NCBI GenBank assembly: GCA_011523305.1
Contig: WTHB01000176.1
Span: 1 to 45,238 of the forward strand
DNA from: Planctomycetaceae bacterium
GTDB lineage: Bacteria; Planctomycetota; Planctomycetia; Pirellulales; UBA1268
Direction of reading: 5' to 3'
DNA: 45,238 nt
Of this stretch, positions 1-8,144 are shown one piece after another. Numbering within the stretch: position 1 is the stretch's first letter; every line of letters begins with the position of its first letter. Both the position numbers and the translations under genes were made by a program. Under the pieces are notes generated by a model that was given only the letters and a program-made list of their open reading frames with translations, was not told the DNA's origin and ran no database searches.

Positions 1-263
1 GCGGTGGGAATGGCCGGAAAGGTGCTGATGCAGTCCTGCACCGCCAGACCCGGCTCAAACGGCTTGTACAGCTTGGGGTCAAAGGTGTCGGGCGCGGCCA
101 TGCCTCCGGCCATCCAGAGAACAATGATCGCGTCGGCGGTTGCGTCGGGGTGTACGATCGGGCTGCCGTCGGTGGTGTTCGCCCGCGCCTGCGGTTCAGG
201 CAACCCCAGGGTGGTCGTCGCGGCGGCAGCCAAGCTTTTGAGGAGGTCGCGGCGGGTGTTCAT
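1..263 (-). CDS. DUF1501 family exported protein, N-terminal part
   Basis: This is the N-terminal 87 residues of a gene that runs off the left edge. The protein starts MNTRRDLLKSLAAAATTTLG, a twin-arginine signal (RRDLLK) followed by a short hydrophobic stretch. A segment with DAIIVLWMAGGMAAPDTFDP follows, which matches the start of the DUF1501 domain, where a variant of 'WMxGGxSHxDTFDPK' is typical. DUF1501 proteins are Tat-exported, related to the alkaline-phosphatase fold, and of unknown reaction. In planctomycetes they usually sit beside a PSCyt1/DUF1549/DUF1553 gene, as here. The start is supported by a CTCCGGAG ribosome-binding site about seven bases upstream. The usual SH of the motif is replaced by MA, so family membership rests on the rest of the motif and the context. 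Confidence 0.8.
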   Translation of the reverse strand, partial: MNTRRDLLKSLAAAATTTLGLPEPQARANTTDGSPIVHPDATADAIIVLWMAGGMAAPDTFDPKLYKPFEPGLAVQDCISTFPAIPT

Positions 264-561
264 GGTGGAACTCCGGAGGGCATTGATTCATACGAGGGAT
301 TTTTAGTGAACGATGCAGGCAGGGGTTCCCTGCGGCTGCCATTGGCCCTGTGCAGCCAAGCCGGCGTTGCCCACGTCCCGTCGCCGGCCGCGTGTTTCGG
401 CCATCCTGGCCTCTACCCGCTCGACGCTGCCTGCGCTCCGCCATCCATGGCTCCGCTGGTCAGCGACGCCTGCTCGCAGGACCTGAGCAACCCCTCTTCT
501 GTCTTCCGATTGTTGTGCACTATCCATGATCGGCCAGTTCAAGGTTCGCGGATTGGCCCGG
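264..561. other. Spacer between DUF1501 and PSCyt1 genes
   Basis: This 298-base stretch has no credible gene. It holds a 6-bp hairpin at 319-333 (GCAGGG, loop GTT, CCCTGC), 56 bases upstream of the DUF1501 start. The open frames here read as arginine- and proline-rich noise. It may carry a promoter for the DUF1501 gene, but no convincing -35/-10 pair is visible. Confidence 0.4.
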
Positions 562-3027
562 TCAGCGTGAAAATTGAAACTCCGGGAGCATGACGATGGC
601 CCAGAGGCAGTCGGCGACGGTCTGTGCGGTTGGTGTGTCGGTGAGAATTTCCCGGGCGGCATTTTGTTCGGCGGCTGTAGGAGGGCGAGCGAGCGCAGCG
701 GTGAACAGCCAGGTGCTGATCGGTTCGGGCCTCGGGCCGTGGTCGGCAAGGATGCGGGCACCACCTGTGGTGAACATCTCGAATAACCCCTGTTCGTTGG
801 CCAGTTGAATGGCCTCCAGGGTCGTCAGGTCAGCCGGCCGGCTTGTCACAACCTGATCGCGATTGGGTCGGCCAAGGGCAGCCATCAAGGCTGTCGCCTT
901 GACGAGCGCGGCCCGCACCATTGGCAGGGGACCGCTGACGGTGCTTGCAAGCACCTGCCTGGCAAACTCAGCCGCCGCCCGGGACCAGATCTGCTGTGAG
1001 CGGGCGATGGCCGCCGGTGCCCAGTCGGTCGGCTGCTTGTTTCCCGGGAAAATACTCCGGCCATCATTGACCACCTTGAGCGTGGTGGGGGTCCACTCCC
1101 AGGAATCATCCGTTGCCACCAGTGCGTTTGATCCATCGGCGAGCGTGGCTCGAAGCTCCACCTTGAGGGCTGCCGGTCCACCCGCCGGGGCGTTCGCTGC
1201 CGACACCAGGATGGTGTTGCCGCCCGGTCGCAGTTGGGAGGTGACCGATTGGCTCACCGGGTGCATCCAGTCGGTACAGGTGGCGACGTGTTTGCCATTG
1301 AGAAAAACCTGGGCTTCGTTGTCGGCGGTGACCACCAGGCGGCCATGAATGGCTGGGTCGGCGAGCGTGAATGTCTTGCGGAACGTCAGCCGTTCGCCGG
1401 GGGGTGACTGGGCCAGATCGTTTGACCAGATCCAGACCGCCTGGGACGGTGCTGCATCAGGGGCGGCGGAATCAGTCTGCTCAAAACGAACAACATCGCC
1501 ATCGGGTTTGACCGGGGCGGCGGCCGTCAGCTGCCAGAGGCAATCAGTGAACTGTTCCGCTGTCAGCCGTCGTGGCAGCGGTCCGAGAAAGACATAGTCA
1601 CCCGTGTTCGGATCGGCTGCTGCCGGTGTCACGGCGGCGTAGGCTTCCGAGGTGCAGATAGTTGCCAGGACATGCTTGATGTTCCAGCCATGGGCCACGA
1701 GTTCACCGGCCAGGAGTTCAAGCAACGGTTCATTCCAGGGCTGGGTTCGCAACGCTGCGACGGGGTGCACAATGCCCCGGCCCAGCAGCCGGGCCCAGAG
1801 TCGGTTCACGAGATTCCGTGAGAGCCAACCATTCTCTGGCCGGGTCATCAGGGCGGCCAGTTGCGCCAGCCGCTCAGCCCGGGGGGCGTCCGGGTCGATC
1901 TGGCCGAGTTCGCTGAAGAGCCAACCTGGGCTGGCCATGCGCCCCGTTGCCTTTTCACACCGGTGCAGTTCCAAGGGAGATTCTGCAGCGATCGCTGCCA
2001 GATCGTAGGTCTGCTGCAGAGTCCAACGATCAACGAACGAATCGTGGCAACTGGCACACTTGAGATTGATGCCGAGAAAGGTTTGGCCAACATTCTGGGC
2101 GAACTGAATCGGTACGGTCTGACTGGCGTTGACCGTGCCCCGCCAGACGATCCCATCGATGAACCCCCGGGATTCATCCGTCGGGGCGATCAGCTCCCGA
2201 ACAAACTGGTCGAACGGCTTGTTTTCCACCAGCGACTGATGCAGCCAGCCCGTAATCTGCCGCCTGCCGCCGGTGATGAACCCGGTGCCGGTGTAGTCAT
2301 TCCGCAGCAGATCATTCCAGAACGAGAGCCAGTGTTCAGCGTATCGCAGCCGCTGGTCAAAGTCGTCTCCTAGCAAGTGGGCAACGAGTCGCTGCCGTTT
2401 GGCCGGGTCGGCATCACGAACGAAGGTCTCAACCGCTGCCGGTTCGGGCAGCAGGCCGACCAGATCAAGATGGAGCCGGCGAATGAAGGTGCGGTCGTCG
2501 CACCGAGCTGGCTGAGGCAGTCCCTGCTCACGCTGGTAGGCATCGATGACACGATCGACTGGGTTGGTCCGTCCAGCCATGGCGGGTGGCAGGTTGACCG
2601 GTTGCAGCGCCAGCGGTGGCTCCCAGGAAGTGCTGGTAAAGGCGAAGCCTTCGTCCCAGGGTGCCTGCGCTTCAATCCACTGGGTCAGGACCGCGATCGC
2701 GTCAGCTGGCAACGGGTCGTCGTCTGCCGGCATCCGTTCGTCAGGATCGGGAGACGTGATGCGGCGAATCAGTTCGCTGGCAGCGGCGTTACCCGGCACA
2801 AATCCGGCCTCGCCAGAGTCACCGCCAGCCCGCGTCAGCTCGCGGGTATTCATCGAGTAGCCGCCCTGCCTGGCATCGCCGGTGTGGCACTCGCCACAGT
2901 GTCTCGCCAGCACGGGCACCACGTCGTGGGCAAAGTCGATCGCCTCAGCCGGTGCGGCGGTTCCCACAAACGCGGCCAGCAACCATCCGGCGAGGAGCGG
3001 CCGCCTACCGTTTGAAGCGTCCATCAC
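562..3027 (-). CDS. PSCyt1 / DUF1549 / DUF1553 planctomycete cytochrome protein
   Basis: An 821-residue exported protein. A signal peptide covers residues 1-29. The planctomycete cytochrome c domain (PSCyt1) has a CGECH heme motif at residues 44-48. DUF1549 (PSCyt2) follows, with RTFIRRLHLDLVGLLPEPA and a second CxxCH (CASCH). DUF1553 (PSD1) starts near residue 385 with NRLWARLLGRGIVHP. About 125 residues (roughly 530-655, containing AVWIWSNDLAQSPPGERLTF and FLNGKHVAT) interrupt DUF1553. They look like a beta-sandwich, galactose-binding-like domain, after which DUF1553 resumes with GRPNRDQVVTSRPADLTTLE. The family is thought to act in extracytoplasmic breakdown of complex substrates, but its reaction is unknown. 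The start overlaps the 3' end of the upstream heme-binding gene by 23 bases, so the two are probably co-transcribed. A second ATG follows directly, so the start may be one codon later. Confidence 0.92.
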   Translation of the reverse strand: MMDASNGRRPLLAGWLLAAFVGTAAPAEAIDFAHDVVPVLARHCGECHTGDARQGGYSMNTRELTRAGGDSGEAGFVPGNAAASELIRRITSPDPDERMPADDDPLPADAIAVLTQWIEAQAPWDEGFAFTSTSWEPPLALQPVNLPPAMAGRTNPVDRVIDAYQREQGLPQPARCDDRTFIRRLHLDLVGLLPEPAAVETFVRDADPAKRQRLVAHLLGDDFDQRLRYAEHWLSFWNDLLRNDYTGTGFITGGRRQITGWLHQSLVENKPFDQFVRELIAPTDESRGFIDGIVWRGTVNASQTVPIQFAQNVGQTFLGINLKCASCHDSFVDRWTLQQTYDLAAIAAESPLELHRCEKATGRMASPGWLFSELGQIDPDAPRAERLAQLAALMTRPENGWLSRNLVNRLWARLLGRGIVHPVAALRTQPWNEPLLELLAGELVAHGWNIKHVLATICTSEAYAAVTPAAADPNTGDYVFLGPLPRRLTAEQFTDCLWQLTAAAPVKPDGDVVRFEQTDSAAPDAAPSQAVWIWSNDLAQSPPGERLTFRKTFTLADPAIHGRLVVTADNEAQVFLNGKHVATCTDWMHPVSQSVTSQLRPGGNTILVSAANAPAGGPAALKVELRATLADGSNALVATDDSWEWTPTTLKVVNDGRSIFPGNKQPTDWAPAAIARSQQIWSRAAAEFARQVLASTVSGPLPMVRAALVKATALMAALGRPNRDQVVTSRPADLTTLEAIQLANEQGLFEMFTTGGARILADHGPRPEPISTWLFTAALARPPTAAEQNAAREILTDTPTAQTVADCLWAIVMLPEFQFSR

Positions 3028-5755
3028 GACGATTGCCTCGTGAAAGCGTGTATGCCAGCAGATCGAGCACCTCTTGTTCGTTGAGTTGATCGAGGAGCCC
3101 GGCGGGCATCAATGACTGGTTGGCGGCGAACATCTCGTCGATGTCATCCCGCTTGATCACCACGAACTTGGAGGCATCTTCCGGATCGGTGACGACCGTG
3201 ATGTCGGCTTCGGTTTCACTGATGATCCGCCCGGTATGGACCTTCCCACGCGTGGTCTGGATGACATGGGCCTGATACTGGTCGCTGACCGCCTTGCTCG
3301 GCTCAACGATCGCTTCCACCAGGTCTTTCAGTTTGAACCGGCCAGCTGCCTGAGTCAGGTCGGGTCCGGTCGCTCCGCCGTCACCGCTGTAGCGATGACA
3401 GACGATGCAGCGGGCCGCCGCAAAGGTCCGCTTGCCGTGCTCAAAGTTGCGACTGCGATTTCCCATGCCGGTGGCTGCAGCGGCAAGCACCGAGTCAACG
3501 GTCCACTTCTGGCCCGGGCCCTCGGGCTTCGGCAGTGGTGGCGGCACATAGGGCTTGCGGGCTCCGAGCGTTTCCAAAGCCAGTTTTTCATTATCACTGA
3601 GCCCGGCAAGGCTTTCGGTCTCGATGTTCTGAAGGAACTTGCGGTAACTGTTGCCACCGGTCCAGGTGCGGGCCTGGTCCAGCCAGGTGAAGTAGCCCTT
3701 CCGATCCTCGAGCGACCAGAGGTTTTTCTCCTGGACTGTTCGCAGGACGTAGGCGTAGTGGATCTGCAGCATGTCGGTGCGTTTTTCAAGCACCCCAGTC
3801 ACGGCGCGGCCATAGCTGGCGTTGCGGGAAGCCAGCCGGGCGAGGTCATCCTCGTTGGGTGCCAAATTGGTTTCGCCAGAGGCCTCATTGGTCGTGGCAA
3901 GCAGCCCGATCAGCTTCGAGACGATTCCCGGTGCCCGCACGGCCACCAGCAGGCTGGCAAGAGCCCGGTCGAGTTCAAACGCACCCGCCGGGAACAGCGG
4001 TGCAAATTTCGCGGCCAGCGACGCTTTCACCGCGGCGGGTGGCTCACCCAGCCGAATCAGGGTCAGTTCGTAGGCTCGGACGAGGTCGAGTTGGCCGGCG
4101 GGATCGAGACTGGTCGGGTCGATTTGGTCGAGGGCAGCCAGCACCTCGGCCTGGGCGGTTGGCTCAGCCTGTCTCGCGACAGCGATGGCACCGGTGATTG
4201 CAGCAGTCGGGTTGGTCTGGGCAAGGGCCTGAGTCTGCCACTGGGACACCGGCTGATGCTCCAAGGCAATCCGAGCGGCATAGCGGATGAAGCGATCTTC
4301 ATGGCCGAGATGCTCAAGGGCCAGCGCAATTGCCGCAGTCGGATCATCCTGTGCCGCATGGAAGGCCTCCAACTGTCGCCGCAGGCTCCGTTCTGCAGCT
4401 CCTGCTGCGTCATGAGCATCGACGGGATCGGTCGGCTCCGTCCCGGTGTAGGTCACGCGGTAGAGTTCACTCTGGCCACCGCGGCCCCCGACGGCAAAGT
4501 AGATGGCCCCGTCCTTGCCGATCGTCATGTCGGTCAAGGGCAGGGCGTTCCGCGAGACGAACTCTTCTTTTTCTGCTGTGTAGGTCGAGCCAGCCGGGGT
4601 CAGATGAATGGCATACATCGTGCCAAAGGTCCAGTCACAGATGTAAAAGGCCTTCTGGTATTTCCCGGGAATCTTGGCGCCGTAGCCAAAGCTGGCCCCG
4701 ACCGGTGAGCCGGGCCCAATATCAACGGCTGCCGGTAGGCTGTCGGGGTAGGCAGCTGGCCACTTTGCCGTGCCGCTCCGCCAGCCCAACTCGCTGCCAC
4801 TGGTGACATGGTTGACGCGGGTCGGGCGATACCAGGGCATGCCAAAGTCCCACTCCATGTCGGCGTCATAGGCAAAGAGTTCGCCGTCGGCATTGAAGCC
4901 GAAGTCGTAGGGATTGCGGTAGCCAGCGCTCCATAGTTCCCACTGTTTGCCGTCTGGGTCCGTGCTGACGATGTAGCCTCCCGGGGCCAGTCTGCCGGTG
5001 GCATGACCGTTTCCATCCCACATCCGCCGAATGAGCATGTCTTCGTCCCAGTTGGCGGGCAGCCGACTTGTACCGTCTGCAGACAGGGTGACCCGCCGCT
5101 GGTTGGGCCGGATGCCGGCCATCGTCTGCGGTTCTGTGACATTCTTCACAGCGAAGGGCAGGGGTGTGTGATTCCCACAGATGATGAACAGGCTGCGGCC
5201 GTCGGGTGACAACAGAATGTTGTGGGCTCCGTGTTCACCGCCACCTGGTATGTCGTGAAGTTTTTCAACATGATCGAGCTGGTCGTCCCCATCGGTGTCA
5301 GTAATCCGAAAGAGGCCATGGAAGCCCCCACCGTTGCAGACAGCGTACAGGGCATCAAAAGCCCAGAGCAGACCCTGGGCACCCGAGATCGGGGCAGGCA
5401 CCTTTTCGATAACAGTCTCGGTGGACCCGTCGTGTGCCGCCGGACTGATGCGGGCCAACCCTTGACCACCCTGATCGCTGGCATAGAGGCGGCCCTCTGG
5501 GTCGGTGGTCAGTGCCACCCACGACCCTAGCGTGTCACGGGGTACGACAAACAGCCGCTCAACCTGATAGCCAGGAAGGACCTGAAACGGCTGGTCGTCC
5601 TGGGGTTGTGCACCCGGTGTGACCGTCGGCATCCGTTCCGGAGACTGCTGCCACTGCTGCGGTTGTTCAGCCGTGCTCGTCTGCGGAAGCACACTGCCCA
5701 CTGCGGTCAGGAGGAGGCTCAAAAACAGCATGGTGAACGGTCGGTGAAACGGCAT
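3005..5755 (-). CDS. PVC-type beta-propeller and heme-binding domain protein
   Basis: About 916 residues, exported. I place the start at the ATG giving MPFHRPFTMLFLSLLLTAVG, because AAGGAATTC lies just upstream and the residues from there form a clean signal peptide. The frame is open 18 codons further. The N-terminal half is a propeller of the glucose/sorbosone dehydrogenase type (GNGHATGRLAPGG, DPDGKQWELWSAGYRNPYD, GRGGQSELYRVTY). A HEAT-like helical region is followed by the PVC-type heme-binding domain, with CIVCH near residues 783-787 and then GPDLTQAAGRF and LVEAIVEPSKAVSDQY. The domain set matches the putative heme-binding family described from Pirellula and Verrucomicrobium (TIGR02603). 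It probably passes electrons from oxidation of a sugar-like substrate, but the substrate is unknown. It is the first gene of the set continuing into the PSCyt1 gene. Confidence 0.9.
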   Translation of the reverse strand: MPFHRPFTMLFLSLLLTAVGSVLPQTSTAEQPQQWQQSPERMPTVTPGAQPQDDQPFQVLPGYQVERLFVVPRDTLGSWVALTTDPEGRLYASDQGGQGLARISPAAHDGSTETVIEKVPAPISGAQGLLWAFDALYAVCNGGGFHGLFRITDTDGDDQLDHVEKLHDIPGGGEHGAHNILLSPDGRSLFIICGNHTPLPFAVKNVTEPQTMAGIRPNQRRVTLSADGTSRLPANWDEDMLIRRMWDGNGHATGRLAPGGYIVSTDPDGKQWELWSAGYRNPYDFGFNADGELFAYDADMEWDFGMPWYRPTRVNHVTSGSELGWRSGTAKWPAAYPDSLPAAVDIGPGSPVGASFGYGAKIPGKYQKAFYICDWTFGTMYAIHLTPAGSTYTAEKEEFVSRNALPLTDMTIGKDGAIYFAVGGRGGQSELYRVTYTGTEPTDPVDAHDAAGAAERSLRRQLEAFHAAQDDPTAAIALALEHLGHEDRFIRYAARIALEHQPVSQWQTQALAQTNPTAAITGAIAVARQAEPTAQAEVLAALDQIDPTSLDPAGQLDLVRAYELTLIRLGEPPAAVKASLAAKFAPLFPAGAFELDRALASLLVAVRAPGIVSKLIGLLATTNEASGETNLAPNEDDLARLASRNASYGRAVTGVLEKRTDMLQIHYAYVLRTVQEKNLWSLEDRKGYFTWLDQARTWTGGNSYRKFLQNIETESLAGLSDNEKLALETLGARKPYVPPPLPKPEGPGQKWTVDSVLAAAATGMGNRSRNFEHGKRTFAAARCIVCHRYSGDGGATGPDLTQAAGRFKLKDLVEAIVEPSKAVSDQYQAHVIQTTRGKVHTGRIISETEADITVVTDPEDASKFVVIKRDDIDEMFAANQSLMPAGLLDQLNEQEVLDLLAYTLSRGNRRDGRFKR

Positions 5756-6062
5756 GGACGAATTCCTTGGACTCAAAAAGCGACAGGGTGCGAGGGTATT
5801 CAGACGCAAACGTCTCTTTCAAGACGGCTCCGGGACGGTGTCATCATGAGGTCGTCAGCGGACATTCCTTACTATTGTACTCACTCAATGATCTGCACGT
5901 TGATTCGAGTGGCCCGGCAAAACCAACCCCCTTTTCTCGTCAACGCAGCAAGAAGCAACGCTTTCAGCACGTGCGGCAAGCACGCTCTCGGTCAGTTCGT
6001 TGCGTGGAAACGACAACCGCTGACGGTGCAAGCCCGGGTTGCCCGTGGGTTCACGCTTCTTC
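5756..6062. promoter_or_regulatory. Intergenic region upstream of the heme-binding protein gene
   Basis: No gene is visible in these 307 bases. Close to the downstream gene, three 5-base arms alternate: AGACG at 5802-5806, CGTCT at 5811-5815 and AGACG at 5822-5826. The middle arm could pair with either neighbour. A TACAAT-like -10 on the minus strand (5874-5879) is possible, but it lacks a good -35. This is probably the leader of the 5755-to-562 gene pair. Confidence 0.35.
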
Positions 6063-7430
6063 TTATGGTTTCTCTTTTCGTGCTGGACTCAGATTGGCCG
6101 CGGGTGATTCCCTGCCAACGGTGTTGACCGCGATCACCTCATACCCGCCGGGTGCGTCGGGCTCAGGGATGGTGAAGACCATGGCAGCCAGCGGTTGGGT
6201 TGGCGTGTCGCTGTACAGCAGATTTTGAAACAGCGGGCGGCCGTAGCGGTTCTGGGGCGTTTCGGGGACGTGGCCAATGATCGAGCCATTGTGTTTGATG
6301 ACAAAACAGGCCAAGCCGCTTTCGAGGTCAGCCATACAAGACCACCGCAACTGGTCACCTTCGATCTGAACTGCAGTCGGGCTCGGTGGCAGCGTGTTGT
6401 CGGGGACAGTGGTGTCTTTCACGTAGTGCTTCCACGCGACGGCGATCGCTTCGTTCGGCAGCCAGGCGAGTGTCGTCGGATCAGCTTCAGCAGCACCAGC
6501 TGGCCAGGCTGCGAATCCAGCCACCTCGGCCAGCCAGGCATCGGCTGCTGGCATTGCCTTGAGTGGCTGACCTCGGCGATCGGGCAGCCGCGCGGTCAGG
6601 CAGGCGTCAAGCCAGGGGATGGCGAGATAGCGTTGGTTGCCGCACTCATGGCCGGTGAGCGGATCGACCGCCACACCAAGCAGTCCTCCCTTGCCGCGAA
6701 TCGCTCGAAAGAAGGCTTGATTGGCCGCCCAGGTGCCGGCGAACCTTCCGGTTTTCACGGTGACACCCTCTTTGGTGCCAGGGTTACACATCATCGGAAC
6801 CGTGAGGGCTGCTTCCACAATCGTGTGCGGTTTGATCTGGGGCCGCTTTGGATTGGCTTCGAAAAGCGGCACTCCCGATCGCAGCCAGGTGGCAATGGTT
6901 CGGTCCGGAAAGAGCAGTGTCATTCCGCCTGCCCAATGGCCACCACCGCTGTGGCCCCAGAGGGCCCAAGGAACGGTGGCAAGTTCGGGATGGCCTGACT
7001 GCTTCCCCAAATCAGTCAGCGCCTGCTGAAAGGTTTCGGCAGAGCCATTCCTTGGGTCGCACCACATCTGGCAGTCAGCCTGTTGGGGCTGTTCATACGA
7101 CGGGGCCAGTAAGGCACAGTCATGCGTGGCTGCCAACGCCTGCCAGTGCAGGTCGTAGGCCCCGGTCAATCCTGATGAGCACGAACCCTCACCGCAGCCG
7201 TGCTGGTGGACGATCACCCCCCGCACCTGGTCAGCGGTGGGCGGAATCCAGACGGTGTAGCTGACAGGAAAGATCAGCCCGCCAGGTTCCGACGAGGCTG
7301 CGTATCGCACCCGATACACCGGTGGGGTCGCCGCCGGGAAGACATCGTACGGGGGCTGCTGGGCCAGCACGGGTGCTGCGAGCAACGCCGCGAGGAACAC
7401 GATCCCGTGACAAGGAAGGCATGCTTGCAT
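6063..7430 (-). CDS. Secreted alpha/beta hydrolase (esterase-like)
   Basis: A 455-residue exported protein with a signal peptide ending near VLAQQ (residues 22-25). An alpha/beta-hydrolase core follows, with the strand [16 protein letters not shown] near residues 69-84 and the nucleophile elbow GHSGGG at 159-164 (Ser161). The order of strand, HxHG-like oxyanion segment and nucleophile elbow fits a carboxylesterase or polyhydroxybutyrate-depolymerase-like hydrolase. The last 110 or so residues (from [17 protein letters not shown]) look like a fibronectin-III-type beta domain, perhaps for substrate or cell-surface binding. No strong ribosome-binding site precedes the ATG. A GTG nine codons further in would still leave a hydrophobic leader. 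The substrate is unknown. Confidence 0.78.
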   Translation of the reverse strand: MQACLPCHGIVFLAALLAAPVLAQQPPYDVFPAATPPVYRVRYAASSEPGGLIFPVSYTVWIPPTADQVRGVIVHQHGCGEGSCSSGLTGAYDLHWQALAATHDCALLAPSYEQPQQADCQMWCDPRNGSAETFQQALTDLGKQSGHPELATVPWALWGHSGGGHWAGGMTLLFPDRTIATWLRSGVPLFEANPKRPQIKPHTIVEAALTVPMMCNPGTKEGVTVKTGRFAGTWAANQAFFRAIRGKGGLLGVAVDPLTGHECGNQRYLAIPWLDACLTARLPDRRGQPLKAMPAADAWLAEVAGFAAWPAGAAEADPTTLAWLPNEAIAVAWKHYVKDTTVPDNTLPPSPTAVQIEGDQLRWSCMADLESGLACFVIKHNGSIIGHVPETPQNRYGRPLFQNLLYSDTPTQPLAAMVFTIPEPDAPGGYEVIAVNTVGRESPAANLSPARKEKP

Positions 7431-7487
7431 CGAATGTGTCGCAACAGAGGAACCACGTCTGCGGTCTATCGCATCGTCCGCTGCCGG

Positions 7488-8144
7488 TTACTCGGCAGCC
7501 GCCGGGGCAACCGGAATTTGCACCTCGGAAAACTTCATGAACCCTGGCACCATCGGGCTGTTGTAGCCCAGCGTGCGAGGGCTGCCGGCCGCCTGCCATT
7601 CAGGATGGTCTGCCAGCCAGGCGGTCAATTTTTCATAGCCCTGCAAGAAGGTCTTTTTGCCGTAACTGCCGCGAAGCCCGATCGAGACGACCTTCAACTC
7701 GGGAATATCCTCGACCATCACCGTGCCATCTTCGGGGTCGGCACCTGCATCCCCGAGGGTTGGCTCCCGATAGAGGAAGGCCATTGCATTTGGCTCACTC
7801 GCGGGCTTTGTACCGATTGCAGCCGGCGCTGCCTTGTCGCCCCATGACATCTCAACAGGCGCAGTCATGGCGATGTCGTTGCGTTTGATGTGATTAAACA
7901 GTTTCCAGAACATGCCGTCGGTGCCGCCGTCCGACCGGACTCTCGCCAGCCGATGGGGCGGGTAGGTCTTGATCACGACCTCATCCACCGGGCCGGCCGC
8001 TGGATAGCCTTCCGGCAGGTTGGCCTCGGAGACGAGCCACGGTTTTTGGTTCGCGTTCGCCGCCGGTTCAGCGGCACCGGCATCTCCGGCAGAGATGCCG
8101 AGGAGGGCGAGCAGTGTGCACCAGCGTGACGACCAGCGACTCAT
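7488..8144 (-). CDS. SOUL family heme-binding protein, exported
   Basis: 218 residues with a signal peptide of about 24 residues. The SOUL/HBP fold is recognised from NDIAMTAPVEM in the middle and from LGYNSPMVPG near the C-terminus, the two best conserved stretches of that family. SOUL proteins bind heme or tetrapyrroles. Bacterial exported members have no firmly assigned role. The ATG overlaps the stop codon of the upstream PhoD-like gene as ATGA, and GAGGAGGC lies about seven bases before it, so the two genes are translationally coupled. The coupling suggests that the two products act in the same compartment or process, which is inference. Confidence 0.9.
   Translation of the reverse strand: MSRWSSRWCTLLALLGISAGDAGAAEPAANANQKPWLVSEANLPEGYPAAGPVDEVVIKTYPPHRLARVRSDGGTDGMFWKLFNHIKRNDIAMTAPVEMSWGDKAAPAAIGTKPASEPNAMAFLYREPTLGDAGADPEDGTVMVEDIPELKVVSIGLRGSYGKKTFLQGYEKLTAWLADHPEWQAAGSPRTLGYNSPMVPGFMKFSEVQIPVAPAAAE

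Noticed and set aside
3236-4708. Long open frame on the plus strand opposite the heme-binding propeller gene
   Set aside because: It is antisense to a gene with clear domains. Its sequence lacks recognisable motifs, and high GC with few stops gives such shadows.
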